A DNA stretch of 64,000 nt from Paractinoplanes polyasparticus (GTDB lineage Bacteria; Actinomycetota; Actinomycetes; Mycobacteriales; Micromonosporaceae), in contig NZ_JAHWFK010000066.1 of assembly GCF_019710575.1 (NCBI RefSeq), positions 1 to 64,000 on the forward strand. Reading direction: 5' to 3'. The notes under the pieces are model-generated. The model was given only the letters and a program-made list of their open reading frames with translations. It did not search any database and was not told where the DNA came from. The first letter of the stretch is position 1. Every line of letters begins with the position of its first letter. A program made the translations under genes and the position numbers. Positions 9,485 to 17,129 of the stretch are shown here, in pieces.

Positions 9485-9517
9485 CGGGCCCTCCGCGCTG
9501 CCTGCGCGGAGGGCCCG
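9485..9517 (+). terminator. Hairpin terminator, first of two
   Basis: A perfect 13-bp GC-rich stem (9485-9497 with 9505-9517), loop of seven, followed by TTCTGT. It begins 18 bases after the giant gene's stop. Confidence 0.8.
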
Positions 9518-9541
9518 TTCTGTGTCGGAACAAGCACAGCT

Positions 9542-9580
9542 GAAAGGGCCCTCCGCGCTGCCGACGCGGAGGGCCCTTTC
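9542..9580 (+). terminator. Hairpin terminator, second near-identical copy
   Basis: A perfect 16-bp stem (9542-9557 with 9565-9580) and seven-base loop. The 12-base core GGGCCCTCCGCG is identical to that of the first hairpin, so one appears to be a duplicate. A-run and T-run at the stem ends would allow termination from either strand. Confidence 0.8.
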
Positions 9581-9708
9581 CCGGGGGAACGGAGTAACCG
9601 ATAGGGGGCTTCGTCCGTTAAGCCCAGTTTAGCCGTTCAGCGGCACGAGTGGGAGTTCATCGCCCGAAAGCGGACAAACCACGTGACTGCGTGGGTTGTG
9701 TCCGGGCG

Positions 9709-9732
9709 GGTGTCTCGAAAAGACGAGACACC
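9709..9732. promoter_or_regulatory. Inverted repeat (GGTGTCTCG / CGAGACACC) upstream of orn
   Basis: A perfect 9-bp inverted repeat separated by six bases (AAAAGA), ending about 30 bp before the orn start. It could be an operator or an RNA hairpin in the leader. The half-site shares GTCTCG with the palindromes at 27295-27343. Confidence 0.5.
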
Positions 9733-9763
9733 GGTCCACGCGGTCGCGGCGTAGGCTGTCCGG

Positions 9764-10354
9764 GTGGCTGATCATTTGGTGTGGATCGACTGTGAGATGA
9801 CGGGCCTCGACCTGGGCAAGGACAAGCTCATCGAGGTGGCCGCGCTCGTCACCGATGCCGATCTGAACGTGCTGGGCGAGGGCGTCGACCTGGTCATCCA
9901 CGCCGACGACGCGGCGCTCGACGCGATGCCGCCCGTGGTGCGCGACATGCACGCCAAGTCCGGGCTCACCGAAGAGGTGCGCCGGTCGGCGATCACCATG
10001 GCCGAGGCCGAAGAGGCCGTTCTCGCGTACATCCGTGAGTTCGTCCCCAACCCGCGCTCGGCCCCTCTGTGCGGCAACTCGATCGCCACCGACCGCGGCT
10101 TCCTGGCCCGCGACATGCCCGCGCTCGACTCGTTCCTGCACTACCGCATGATCGACGTCTCCTCGATCAAGGAGCTGTGCCGCCGCTGGTACCCGCGCGT
10201 GTACTTCGGCCAGCCGGCCAAGGGTCTGGCCCACCGGGCCCTGGCCGACATCCGCGAGAGCATCCGCGAACTCGAGTACTACCGCCGTACGGTCTTCGTC
10301 CCCCTGCCCGGCCCCGACGTCGAGTCGGCCAAGGCGATCGCCGCCGAGCTGTAG
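9764..10354 (+). CDS. orn: Oligoribonuclease
   Basis: A 196-residue DEDDh 3'-5' exoribonuclease that degrades two- to five-nucleotide RNA, including pGpG, in the cytoplasm. The motifs are all present: WIDCEMTGLD near the N-terminus (D9, E11), ATDRGF (D110), and HRALADI (H157, D162). The length is that of the family. The GTG start is set by the conserved MADHLVWIDCEMTG opening. It is monocistronic and lies just upstream of tRNA-His, a common actinobacterial arrangement. An inverted repeat sits in its leader. Confidence 0.97.
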   Translation: MADHLVWIDCEMTGLDLGKDKLIEVAALVTDADLNVLGEGVDLVIHADDAALDAMPPVVRDMHAKSGLTEEVRRSAITMAEAEEAVLAYIREFVPNPRSAPLCGNSIATDRGFLARDMPALDSFLHYRMIDVSSIKELCRRWYPRVYFGQPAKGLAHRALADIRESIRELEYYRRTVFVPLPGPDVESAKAIAAEL

Positions 10355-10493
10355 CGCCGCCGGACTGAAGCGCCGCAGGGCTGCCCAGCAGGGCAAACTG
10401 GTCACCCGACCGTGCCGGTAACCCGCTGGACGGGCACCGCCGGAGTTCGGCTATGCTTGTCCGGCACCACGGGGTTGGTTCCTCGTGCGCAAT

Positions 10494-10570
10494 GGTGGTC
10501 GTAGCTCAGTTGGTAGAGCACCTGGTTGTGGTCCAGGGGGTCGCGGGTTCAAGTCCCGTCGATCACCCCA
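10494..10570 (+). tRNA. tRNA-His (anticodon GTG)
   Basis: A full cloverleaf with a 7-bp acceptor stem (10495-10501 with 10560-10566), C73 and encoded CCA (10568-10570). The anticodon GTG is at 10528-10530 in the loop TTGTGGT, with stem CCTGG/CCAGG. G10494 supplies the extra G-1 that pairs with C73 and identifies tRNA-His. Confidence 0.97.
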
Positions 10571-10579
10571 AGCGGTAAC

Positions 10580-10616
10580 GAAGGCCCGGTCACGCTGACC
10601 GGGCCTTCGCTTTTTT
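10580..10616 (+). terminator. Rho-independent terminator after tRNA-His
   Basis: A perfect 13-bp stem (10580-10592 with 10596-10608), three-base loop, then GCTTTTTT. Confidence 0.95.
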
Positions 10617-10734
10617 CCGTACGGCGACTCGCAGCGCCGTCCGAGGCCGAGAATCACAGCGAGGCGCCGAGCCGAGCCCCCGACGAAGCCCGCCGCCCGC
10701 CGTGCCGGGTCGCGCGATCAGCCGGCGACGAACG

Positions 10735-11181
10735 TCAGGCGCCGTGATAGAAGTACTGCCCCAGCCCCACCGTGAAAATGGTGATCCCGTAGAGCGCGTG
10801 CTCGACGGAGACCACGAGCAACGATCCGGTCCTCTGGTAGCGCCGGGCGAACAGCCAGCCGCCCGCGACGGTGGCCACGACCGCGATGACGTTGCCGAAC
10901 AGCAGGTGCGCGAAGCCGAACGCCACGGCGCCGGCCGCTGCGGCCCGCTTGCCGGTGCCGAGCACCCGTTCGTAGCGGTGGAGCAGGAACGCGCGGTAGA
11001 GCAGCTCCTGCGGATAGACCGAGACCAGCGGGTAGAACACGATGATCAGCAGCCAGAGCCTCGGGTTCTCGCGTGGCAGCGCGAACAGGTTGTCCCGGTC
11101 GAAGAGGGCCACCGCGCCGACGGTCAGGGCCGAGACGAGCCGGCTGAACAGCAACCGGCCCGCAGGTGAGCATCCGGCCAC
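10735..11181 (-). CDS. CPBP-family intramembrane protease, N-terminally short
   Basis: About 148 residues if the GTG at 11181 is used. The C-terminal catalytic core of CPBP (Abi/Rce1) glutamic proteases is intact: PQELLYRAFLL (glutamate motif 1), FGFAHLLFGN (motif 2 His), and VEHALYGITIFTVG (motif 3). Subfamily members I know of carry additional N-terminal helices (roughly 220-250 residues in all); here homology seems to begin only about 15 residues after the start, and the upstream bases belong to the divergent gene's leader. No good ribosome-binding site is seen. It may be a natural short form or a 5'-deleted remnant. Confidence 0.65.
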   Translation of the reverse strand: MAGCSPAGRLLFSRLVSALTVGAVALFDRDNLFALPRENPRLWLLIIVFYPLVSVYPQELLYRAFLLHRYERVLGTGKRAAAAGAVAFGFAHLLFGNVIAVVATVAGGWLFARRYQRTGSLLVVSVEHALYGITIFTVGLGQYFYHGA

Positions 11182-11259
11182 GCGGACCGACCGGACCGAT
11201 GAGTTCGACCGTCGCGCCGGGTCATCAGAGCACACCGAACTCACGGAGCGGAGAATCCC

Positions 11260-12042
11260 ATGATCGAGCTCAGCCCGGATCGAGCCCGCCGGGCGATCGT
11301 CGAACACACGGGCCGTATGGCCGAGGCGGCCGCCTCGGCCGGGCCGGGTGCCGCCGTGCCCACGGCCCCGCAGTGGACCGTCACCGAACTGGTCGAGCAC
11401 GTCGGTCAGACACAGAACTGGGTCGCCGAGATCATCGAGCGGCGCATCACCGATCCGGCCGGGCTGCCCGCGGAGATGGCCGTCCTCCCCGTCGATCCCC
11501 ATGACTGGCCGACGTGGCTGTCGGAGTCCGCGCAACGGGTCGTGGACGCGTGTTCCGACGGCGCGCTCGACGCCCCCGTGTTCAACGCCGCGGGCGACGA
11601 ACGCACCGGCGGGCGGTTCTGGCTTTCCAGCGTGCTCAACGAGACCGTCGTTCACGGCTTCGACGCCGCCGCCGCGGCGCACCGGCCGCCCGACATCGAG
11701 CCGGACGTCGCCGCGGCGCTCATCAGCAACCACTTCAAGATGCTCACCTCGCCCACGTGGCAGATGTACCGGTCCGAGTCCGCCGACGCGATCCGGGGCG
11801 CCGGCCAGACCCTGCAGTGGCAGGCCACCGACGCCGCGGAAGGCTGGTTCATCGAGCGGCGGCCCGACGGGGCGACGTGGCAGCCCGGCACCCGGAAGGC
11901 CGACGTGACGGTGACCGGCCCGGCCCAGTCGCTGCTGCTGATCCTGACCCGGCGACTGCCGCTCGCCGGCCACGGAGCCGTCGACGGCGACGCCGCCCTC
12001 GCTCAGCACTGGCTCGACCGCACGGCCCATGTCGCCGACTGA
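11260..12042 (+). CDS. Maleylpyruvate isomerase-type mycothiol-dependent enzyme
   Basis: A 260-residue protein of the DinB-like four-helix MDMPI family. It has the N-terminal helical bundle (WTVTELVEHVGQTQNWV, LNETVVHGFDAAAAAH, whose histidines are the family's metal ligands) and the C-terminal MDMPI_C domain (ADVTVTGPAQSLLLILTRRLPL). Enzymes of this family use mycothiol, the actinobacterial thiol, for isomerisation or conjugation; the actual substrate cannot be told. ATG at 11260 follows GGAGCGGAGA. It stands alone, divergent from the short CPBP gene. Confidence 0.88.
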   Translation: MIELSPDRARRAIVEHTGRMAEAAASAGPGAAVPTAPQWTVTELVEHVGQTQNWVAEIIERRITDPAGLPAEMAVLPVDPHDWPTWLSESAQRVVDACSDGALDAPVFNAAGDERTGGRFWLSSVLNETVVHGFDAAAAAHRPPDIEPDVAAALISNHFKMLTSPTWQMYRSESADAIRGAGQTLQWQATDAAEGWFIERRPDGATWQPGTRKADVTVTGPAQSLLLILTRRLPLAGHGAVDGDAALAQHWLDRTAHVAD

Positions 12043-12105
12043 ACAGTCCTCAGTGGAGCGCGGTGTGCAGGGCGTCCTCGCCCTGTCCAGAGCCGGCAAG
12101 ACGGT

Positions 12106-13977
12106 TCATGGATCCACGATGGACGGTGGTGCTGAAAGGGATGGTGCCGGCAAAGCCCTGAGCCCTTCCAGCAGCCGTGAGGCGTCCTCGGTCAGATCGC
12201 CGCCGGGGAAGTCCGGGAAGTAACCGTGGCGCCGGGTCCACCAGCGGACGTACCGCTCGAGCTGGCGGCGCGTGGAGTCGATCGGCACGGGACCCTCGGC
12301 CCGGCGGGCCAGCTCGGCCAGCTGGTGCTCCGCCTGCGGCAGGGCCGGGGGCAGACCGGCCAGCGGCGCGAGCAGATAGAGCTCGGCCAGTGATCCGGGC
12401 GCCCAGATGTCGTCGTCCGCCTCGGCCGCCTCGACAGCGGCGTACCACTGACCGGGCCGCCCGATGCGGCCGGTGAGCGCCGCCTCGATCGAGAGCGCCT
12501 GCACCCCGTGCCAGTGGGTGGAAAGACTGCTGGTGAAGCCCCGCAGGTACCAGCGGCGGGCCTCACGCAGCGCCACCCGGGCTCCGTCGAGGTCGTCGCG
12601 GTGGAACGAGAGCTCGGCGTACCGCTTCTGGGCGCTGCCGAGGATGCCGAGGTTCTCGAGCCGGGCCGCCTCGGCCGGCGCTGCCTCGCCCTCCCCGACG
12701 TAGCGGGTCAGCGAGGCGATCCGCGACCGCAGCTGCTCGGCCACCGTCTCGAACGCGGCCGGGTCGGTGATGCCCTCGTTGACCAGCCGGTCCGACCACA
12801 GCTGGGCGGTGCGCAGCGACGCCATCTCGGCCTGCATCGCCACCTCGTACAGCCTGTCCTGGTAGTCCTCGGGCAGCTGCACGTACGCGACCAGGCTGGC
12901 CCAGTCGTGCTTGGTGTCGGCGCCCTCGGTGTGCAACCGGCGGCGGGTGCGGTGCAGGGCGGTTCGCACATCACCGCCGGCCAGCAGCTCGCCGTAGAAC
13001 TGCCGGACGAACGTGATCGAGCCGGCGAAGGTGAGCGGGAACTGCGAGGCCAGCACGACCGGCACACCGGACTCGTGCAGCTCGTGGGCCAGGCTGCCGC
13101 CGCCGGTCACGCTGTTCGACTGGTTGCCGCCGTCGCACACCGCGAGGGTGACGACGACCGGGCCGGGCTCGATCGACTGGATCATCGCCCGCAGCTCGTC
13201 CGGCGTGACGTCGGCCCGTGTCTTGTCGTCGTCGGCGAACAGCGCGACGCCGAACTCGGGCTCGAACTGGTCGCCGACGTTGCTGCCGTGGGCCAGCACA
13301 TGCAGGTGGGTGTACGGGCGGCCCTCGCCCACGGCAGCCCGCGCGGCCGCGGCGATCCGGCCCAGACTCGCGCGGTCCAGGGTGGTGAGCACGCGGCGGT
13401 TGTCGCGGACGGCGTCCTGCATGCCCTCGATCGGCAGGGGCTCGCTCCACGGCTTGAGCGCCTCGCGCAGCGCCGTCCGGTGCTCGCCCACCGGCACCGG
13501 CTTGCCCGCTCCGGGCAGGGAGGCCGCGGCGAACAGCACGCGCGGCGTCGACCACCAGACGTGGCGGGCGCCGTGCAGGCCGGTGCGCACCCGGCGGGTC
13601 AGCACGAGCGGGGGATCCGACACCGCGAACACCGGGCGGTCGTCGGCGTCCCGGGCGAGTTCGAACGGCAGGGCGCTCAGCTCGGCCGCGTTGGTCACCA
13701 GGTCGATCTGGACCGGCTCGTCCGGGCTCTCGCAGACGCCCAGCACCTGGGTGACCACCTCGGCCAGGTCCCGCAGGGCCGCCTCGCGGCGGTCGGCGTC
13801 GTTCTCCATCTCGTACCGGAGGTGGTCGAGCCGGCGCAGGAAGTCGCTGTGGCGGATCGGGATGTGCACCTCGGCGACCGGCTCGTTGCCGCGCGCCCGC
13901 AGGTACCGGTCGCCCATCCGCAGCATTCCCGAGTCGGGGGAGTCGAAGCGGAAGAACTCGATCAGCTCGGACCGCAT
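12106..13977 (-). CDS. CHAT-domain (caspase-like) protease
   Basis: A 623-residue protein. Residues ~90-390 form a CHAT domain with the catalytic dyad in HVLAHGSN (His230) and LAVCDGGNQ (Cys281), followed by the family's SLAHELHESGVPVVLASQFPL. The C-terminal ~230 residues look helical and TPR-like (AQKRYAELSFHRDDLDGARVALREARRWYL). CHAT proteases cut partner proteins in programmed cell death and anti-phage systems. Its start lies one base after the stop of the upstream 241-residue gene, so the two are almost certainly co-translated. The partner is the obvious candidate substrate. Confidence 0.92.
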   Translation of the reverse strand: MRSELIEFFRFDSPDSGMLRMGDRYLRARGNEPVAEVHIPIRHSDFLRRLDHLRYEMENDADRREAALRDLAEVVTQVLGVCESPDEPVQIDLVTNAAELSALPFELARDADDRPVFAVSDPPLVLTRRVRTGLHGARHVWWSTPRVLFAAASLPGAGKPVPVGEHRTALREALKPWSEPLPIEGMQDAVRDNRRVLTTLDRASLGRIAAAARAAVGEGRPYTHLHVLAHGSNVGDQFEPEFGVALFADDDKTRADVTPDELRAMIQSIEPGPVVVTLAVCDGGNQSNSVTGGGSLAHELHESGVPVVLASQFPLTFAGSITFVRQFYGELLAGGDVRTALHRTRRRLHTEGADTKHDWASLVAYVQLPEDYQDRLYEVAMQAEMASLRTAQLWSDRLVNEGITDPAAFETVAEQLRSRIASLTRYVGEGEAAPAEAARLENLGILGSAQKRYAELSFHRDDLDGARVALREARRWYLRGFTSSLSTHWHGVQALSIEAALTGRIGRPGQWYAAVEAAEADDDIWAPGSLAELYLLAPLAGLPPALPQAEHQLAELARRAEGPVPIDSTRRQLERYVRWWTRRHGYFPDFPGGDLTEDASRLLEGLRALPAPSLSAPPSIVDP

Positions 13978-13978
13978 G

Positions 13979-14704
13979 TCAGAGGTCGTCCTCCGGGTCG
14001 CCCGAGGCCTCGTACTCGATCTCGTCGTCCGGCTCGCCGGTGTGCAGGATGTCGGTGCCGCCGGTGAACTGCCGCAGCTTGAACAGGCGCAGCCCGACGA
14101 CGCCGGTCGCGCCGATCACCTCGAGGCCGGCCGCCGACTCGCCGGAGAGCGTGATGCCGCCGGTGGCCTTGCCCAGCTCGAGGAGGCGCAGCACGTCGGC
14201 TGTGGCGCTGAGCTCGAAGGTCGAGTTGGCCTTGCGCGACGAGATGACCGTGCAACCCTGGCCCGTGTACGTCGAGAAGACCACCTTGTGCCGGCGGCGC
14301 CAACCCTCGACCTCGCGCAGCGCGGCGCCGACCCGGGCGACATCCTCGATCGAATCGACGGTGAGCACGGGCGCGTCGACGTAGAACGAATCCGACGCCG
14401 AGAACTCGATGCGGATCGAGGCCTCGAGGTCGACCTGCGGGATGTTCGGCACCTCGGCGCCGGCGACGAACCTCGTCACGCGTACGCCGTCGGACCGGAA
14501 CCGCAACCGGGCCGGCGCGCCCGAGGCGGTGGCGAAGGTGATCCCGTACTCGGCGATGTTGCCCGTCTTGACGAAGACGCCGTCACTGATCACGCCGTAG
14601 TCGCCCAGCGCGAACGTGTTGGTCACGGGCACCCACGCCGCGTGCACGTCGAGCTCGGAATGCAGAATCTGGCCGAACTTCCTGGCGGTGCCCATGCGGC
14701 TCAT
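13979..14704 (-). CDS. Unknown protein coupled to the CHAT protease; candidate pore-forming (gasdermin-like) substrate
   Basis: A 241-residue, non-secreted protein with no named family that I recognise. The ATG at 14704 was chosen; ATG 14695 and a GTG at 14731 (which would add an N-terminal Met-Cys) are possible. Predicted strands dominate, with amphipathic stretches such as HKVVFSTYTGQGCTVISSRK and GEVIGATGVVGLRLFKL-like C-terminal strands (residues GLEVIGATGVVGLRLF), then a very acidic 25-30-residue tail (EPDDEIEYEASGDPEDDL). Size, order of elements, detachable tail and a translationally coupled CHAT protease all resemble bacterial gasdermins. This is pattern resemblance only and has not been aligned. 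Confidence 0.75.
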   Translation of the reverse strand: MSRMGTARKFGQILHSELDVHAAWVPVTNTFALGDYGVISDGVFVKTGNIAEYGITFATASGAPARLRFRSDGVRVTRFVAGAEVPNIPQVDLEASIRIEFSASDSFYVDAPVLTVDSIEDVARVGAALREVEGWRRRHKVVFSTYTGQGCTVISSRKANSTFELSATADVLRLLELGKATGGITLSGESAAGLEVIGATGVVGLRLFKLRQFTGGTDILHTGEPDDEIEYEASGDPEDDL

Positions 14705-14766
14705 CCTGGCCCGCTCCGCGTCCGTGCACAACGGACCGGCCGGGCGATGTGACCCGCGCGCTATAG

Positions 14767-15327
14767 ATTGACAGCCTTAAATGGTCGCTCGGCACGGTCC
14801 GGGCCGACCGGGTGCTCTACGCCACGATGACCGGAACCGATGTCGCGCTCTACCGGCTCACCAGCACCTACGCGACCCTGTCGAGCCGCTACGGGGTCAC
14901 CGCGCTGACCATCGCGAGCAGCCGCCCGTCCGACGGCGCGAGCATCGCCATCCCGTCCAGCTACTGGAAGCGGATCGGGAACTGCAAGATCGACGGCTTC
15001 GTGCCCCAGCTGCGTGAGGGCGAATGGACGTGGCGCGACTCGATCCGCTACGACACGGCCTGCGACACCATCCACGGCACGTCCGGCTCCCCGATCGTGG
15101 ACGCCGCCACCAACCAGATCGTCGGCATCAACAACACCGGCAACGACGACGGCGAGAGGTGCACCCTCAACAATCCGTGCGAGGTAGCCGCGGACGGCAC
15201 CACGAAGGCGTTCCAGGGCCAGAGCTACGGCGAACAGACCTATTGGTTCACCACGTGCCTGACCACGAGCCGCACGATCGACCTGAACAGGTCCGGCTGC
15301 CTGCTGACGAGGCCGTGGCCCGGGCTC
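14767..15327 (+). pseudogene. 5'-truncated trypsin-like serine protease
   Basis: The reading frame opens after a TAG at 14764 and at once reads into the middle of an S1 protease: GTDVALYRL (catalytic Asp region), SIRYDTACDTIHGTSGSPIV (catalytic Ser in GTSGSP), and a C-terminal NNTGNDDGERC. The N-terminal third with signal peptide and catalytic His is missing, and the frame runs past the normal end into the opposing VOC gene. A GTG at 14812 could start a fragment, but it could not make an active protease. The break is about 60 bp from the CHAT operon start. Confidence 0.8.
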
Positions 15328-15709
15328 AGGCGACGCAGAACTCGTTGCCCTCGGGGTCGAGCATCTCCACGTGGCCGAGTTGGTCGCCGTAGTGGTGGTC
15401 GCGGACCTCGGTCGCGCCGGCCGCGCGCAGCTCGGCGACCCTGGTTCGGATGAGGCGCTCGCGGGCGGGCATGTCCCACGGGGGCTCGCCGGCCACCCGG
15501 ATGTCGATGTGGAGGCGGTTCTTGCTGGTCTTCGGCTCGGGCACCCGCAGGAAGCTGATCGCCGGGCCGCGGCCCCCAGGGTCGATGAGCGAGGCGCCGT
15601 CGGGGTCGTCGTAGCCGGGCTCGGCGATGTAGCCCAGCGCCGTCGCCCAGAAGGCGGCCAGCCGGTGCGGATCGGCGGCGTCCCCGCCGAGGGTCCAGTG
15701 CGTCGACAT
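15326..15709 (-). CDS. VOC/glyoxalase-like domain protein
   Basis: A 127-residue single-domain protein of the Glyoxalase_6 type: THWTLGGDAADPHRLAAFWATALGY at the start and GHVEMLDPEGNEFCV at the end, the usual beta-alpha-beta-beta-beta markers. ATG 15709 gives the family-like start; a GTG nine bases upstream also exists. It may bind or turn over a small molecule; no substrate can be inferred. The 3' end meets the trypsin remnant on the other strand. Confidence 0.88.
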   Translation of the reverse strand: MSTHWTLGGDAADPHRLAAFWATALGYIAEPGYDDPDGASLIDPGGRGPAISFLRVPEPKTSKNRLHIDIRVAGEPPWDMPARERLIRTRVAELRAAGATEVRDHHYGDQLGHVEMLDPEGNEFCVA

Positions 15710-15769
15710 GTCCTGCACGTTAGCCCGGCCAGGCGGGCGGCACAGGCCCGAACCGGGGCCGGGGCAGGG

Positions 15770-16549
15770 TCAGCGCCACGCGGCGGCGAACGTGGGCTCT
15801 GCGGCGGGCTGGGCCTCGGTGAGGCCGGCCGGCAGGTGGCGGTGCAGTTCGGCGGCCCGGGTGGTGGCCAGCCAGGACTCCTGACGCAGGCTGTCGCGGG
15901 TGCGGCGGGCCAGTTCGGCGTCGTGGGCGGCGGCACGCTCGGTGGCCACGGCGCGCTCGTAGTGGTCGCGCAGGTGGCCGGCGGCGGCGCGGAAGACGAC
16001 CAGTTCCTGCTCCAGCGGGTGCAGGCGCGCATCCCAGCCGGCCCGACCGGCCAGGGCGTCGGCCACCGCCGCGGCCGGCAGCCAGCCGTTGTCGGCGGCG
16101 GTGCGGACGGCCTTGTGCAGGAAGCGCTCGCGGGCCGCGTACTCGGTGGGGGTCTGCGCGCTCCACGGGATGCCGAAGGCGGCCCCGGCCCGGCGGGTGC
16201 GCAGCCGGGCGTCGGCGTCCAGCCAGGCCTGCCAGGCCTCGGTGACCTCGTCGGACGCCAGTTCCCAGCGCTCCTGCCAGCGCTCGGCGGCCAGCGCGGC
16301 CCGGTCGGCGGCGACCCGCACCTCCTCGGCGAACTGGGTGGCCGCGATGGCCTCGAGGGCCAGTTCGCGGCGCTCCTCGGTGCGGTCGCGCAGCCACGAG
16401 AACGTCTCGCGCAGCGCCTGCAACGGGTTGGCCATCGCCCGCGGGCTGGCCAGCAGCAGCATGGCCGGCAGGGTGAGGATCCACAGGGTCACCCAGATGG
16501 CCGCCGGGGCCGGGGTGGTCAGCAGCATTTCGGCAACAACGTTGTTCAT
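15770..16549 (-). CDS. Membrane-anchored coiled-coil protein, function unknown
   Basis: A 259-residue protein with one N-terminal membrane helix (about residues 12-36) followed by about 220 Ala/Arg/Glu-rich residues with strong helical and coiled-coil character (LRDRTEERRELALEAIAATQ, AADRAALAAERWQERWELAS). No catalytic motif or family is recognised. Codon usage fits the neighbours. It may form one transcript with the small secreted protein upstream (start 17035), separated by about 200 bp in which I see no gene. Confidence 0.75.
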   Translation of the reverse strand: MNNVVAEMLLTTPAPAAIWVTLWILTLPAMLLLASPRAMANPLQALRETFSWLRDRTEERRELALEAIAATQFAEEVRVAADRAALAAERWQERWELASDEVTEAWQAWLDADARLRTRRAGAAFGIPWSAQTPTEYAARERFLHKAVRTAADNGWLPAAAVADALAGRAGWDARLHPLEQELVVFRAAAGHLRDHYERAVATERAAAHDAELARRTRDSLRQESWLATTRAAELHRHLPAGLTEAQPAAEPTFAAAWR

Positions 16550-16747
16550 CGCCAGGAAGTCCTGTCCGCTCGGAGATGTCGGGCTGTGCGCCGACGAGGG
16601 CGCGAGTGGGGTGCAACGAGGCCGACGAGGGGACGAGAATCCGCTCCGCCGAAGGCCGTTCAGCTCCGCGCGGGCCGGAGCACGAGGGCAGCCGGAGGCA
16701 CGGAGGCGGCGACCACGGGCACGGCCGCGAGGGCCGTCAGCGCGTGA

Positions 16748-17035
16748 TCAGGCGGAGTGGAGAGGCGGGGCGCGGGAGCCGGAGACACCGGCGGTGCGCT
16801 GCGCCCGGAGAGCCCGCGTACGGTCGGCGACGGGCGCCGCCGTACGGGTTTCTGCCTCGACCGGCTCGGTGGCCGGAGTGTCGGCAGTGGAATCCGCGGC
16901 GGGGGCGGTGTGCGCCACGCCCGCGGAGGAAAGCACCTGTGATGTCGTCTGCGGCGCGGTCAGGCCCAGCGTCAGCAGCAGGAGCAGAAGTGGCAACGAC
17001 CGCAGCAGAGCGCCGCGGACTGAGTTCGTTGCCAT
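16748..17035 (-). CDS. Small exported or anchored protein, function unknown
   Basis: A 95-residue product with a basic N-terminus and a leucine-rich hydrophobic segment (SLPLLLLLLTLGLTA), then a low-complexity Ala/Thr/Glu region. It reads as a signal-anchored or secreted peptide. ATG 17035 follows TTGGGA. No family is recognised, and coding status rests on codon position bias and the signal-like segment. Confidence 0.5.
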   Translation of the reverse strand: MATNSVRGALLRSLPLLLLLLTLGLTAPQTTSQVLSSAGVAHTAPAADSTADTPATEPVEAETRTAAPVADRTRALRAQRTAGVSGSRAPPLHSA

Positions 17036-17091
17036 GCGTCCCAATCTACCCACTCGGGCACGAAAGGACAGACGCCACTCCGGATGATCAA

Positions 17092-17122
17092 GCGTGGGGA
17101 TGCGGAACCCGCACCCCCACGC
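17092..17122 (-). terminator. Hairpin downstream of the CE4 deacetylase gene
   Basis: A 14-bp stem with one mismatch (17092-17105 with 17109-17122), loop AAC. There is no T-run. It lies just past the deacetylase stop and before the small exported protein gene. Confidence 0.55.
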
Positions 17123-17129
17123 CCGACGG

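Noticed and set aside
7674..9533. Another 619-codon antisense frame opposite the same gene
   Set aside because: Same cause: codon-phase shadow of the GC-rich tail, with no domain and an implausible composition.
9606..9625. Short inverted repeat GGGCTT/AAGCCC between the terminators and orn
   Set aside because: Only six base pairs with an eight-base loop; expected by chance in this composition.
12508..14067. Long plus-strand frame opposite the CHAT gene
   Set aside because: The minus frame carries the CHAT catalytic motifs; the plus frame is a mirror of its codon bias.
14812..15453. GTG 14812 as the start of an intact small protease
   Set aside because: The product lacks the catalytic His region and signal peptide and runs through the normal C-terminus into the opposing gene.
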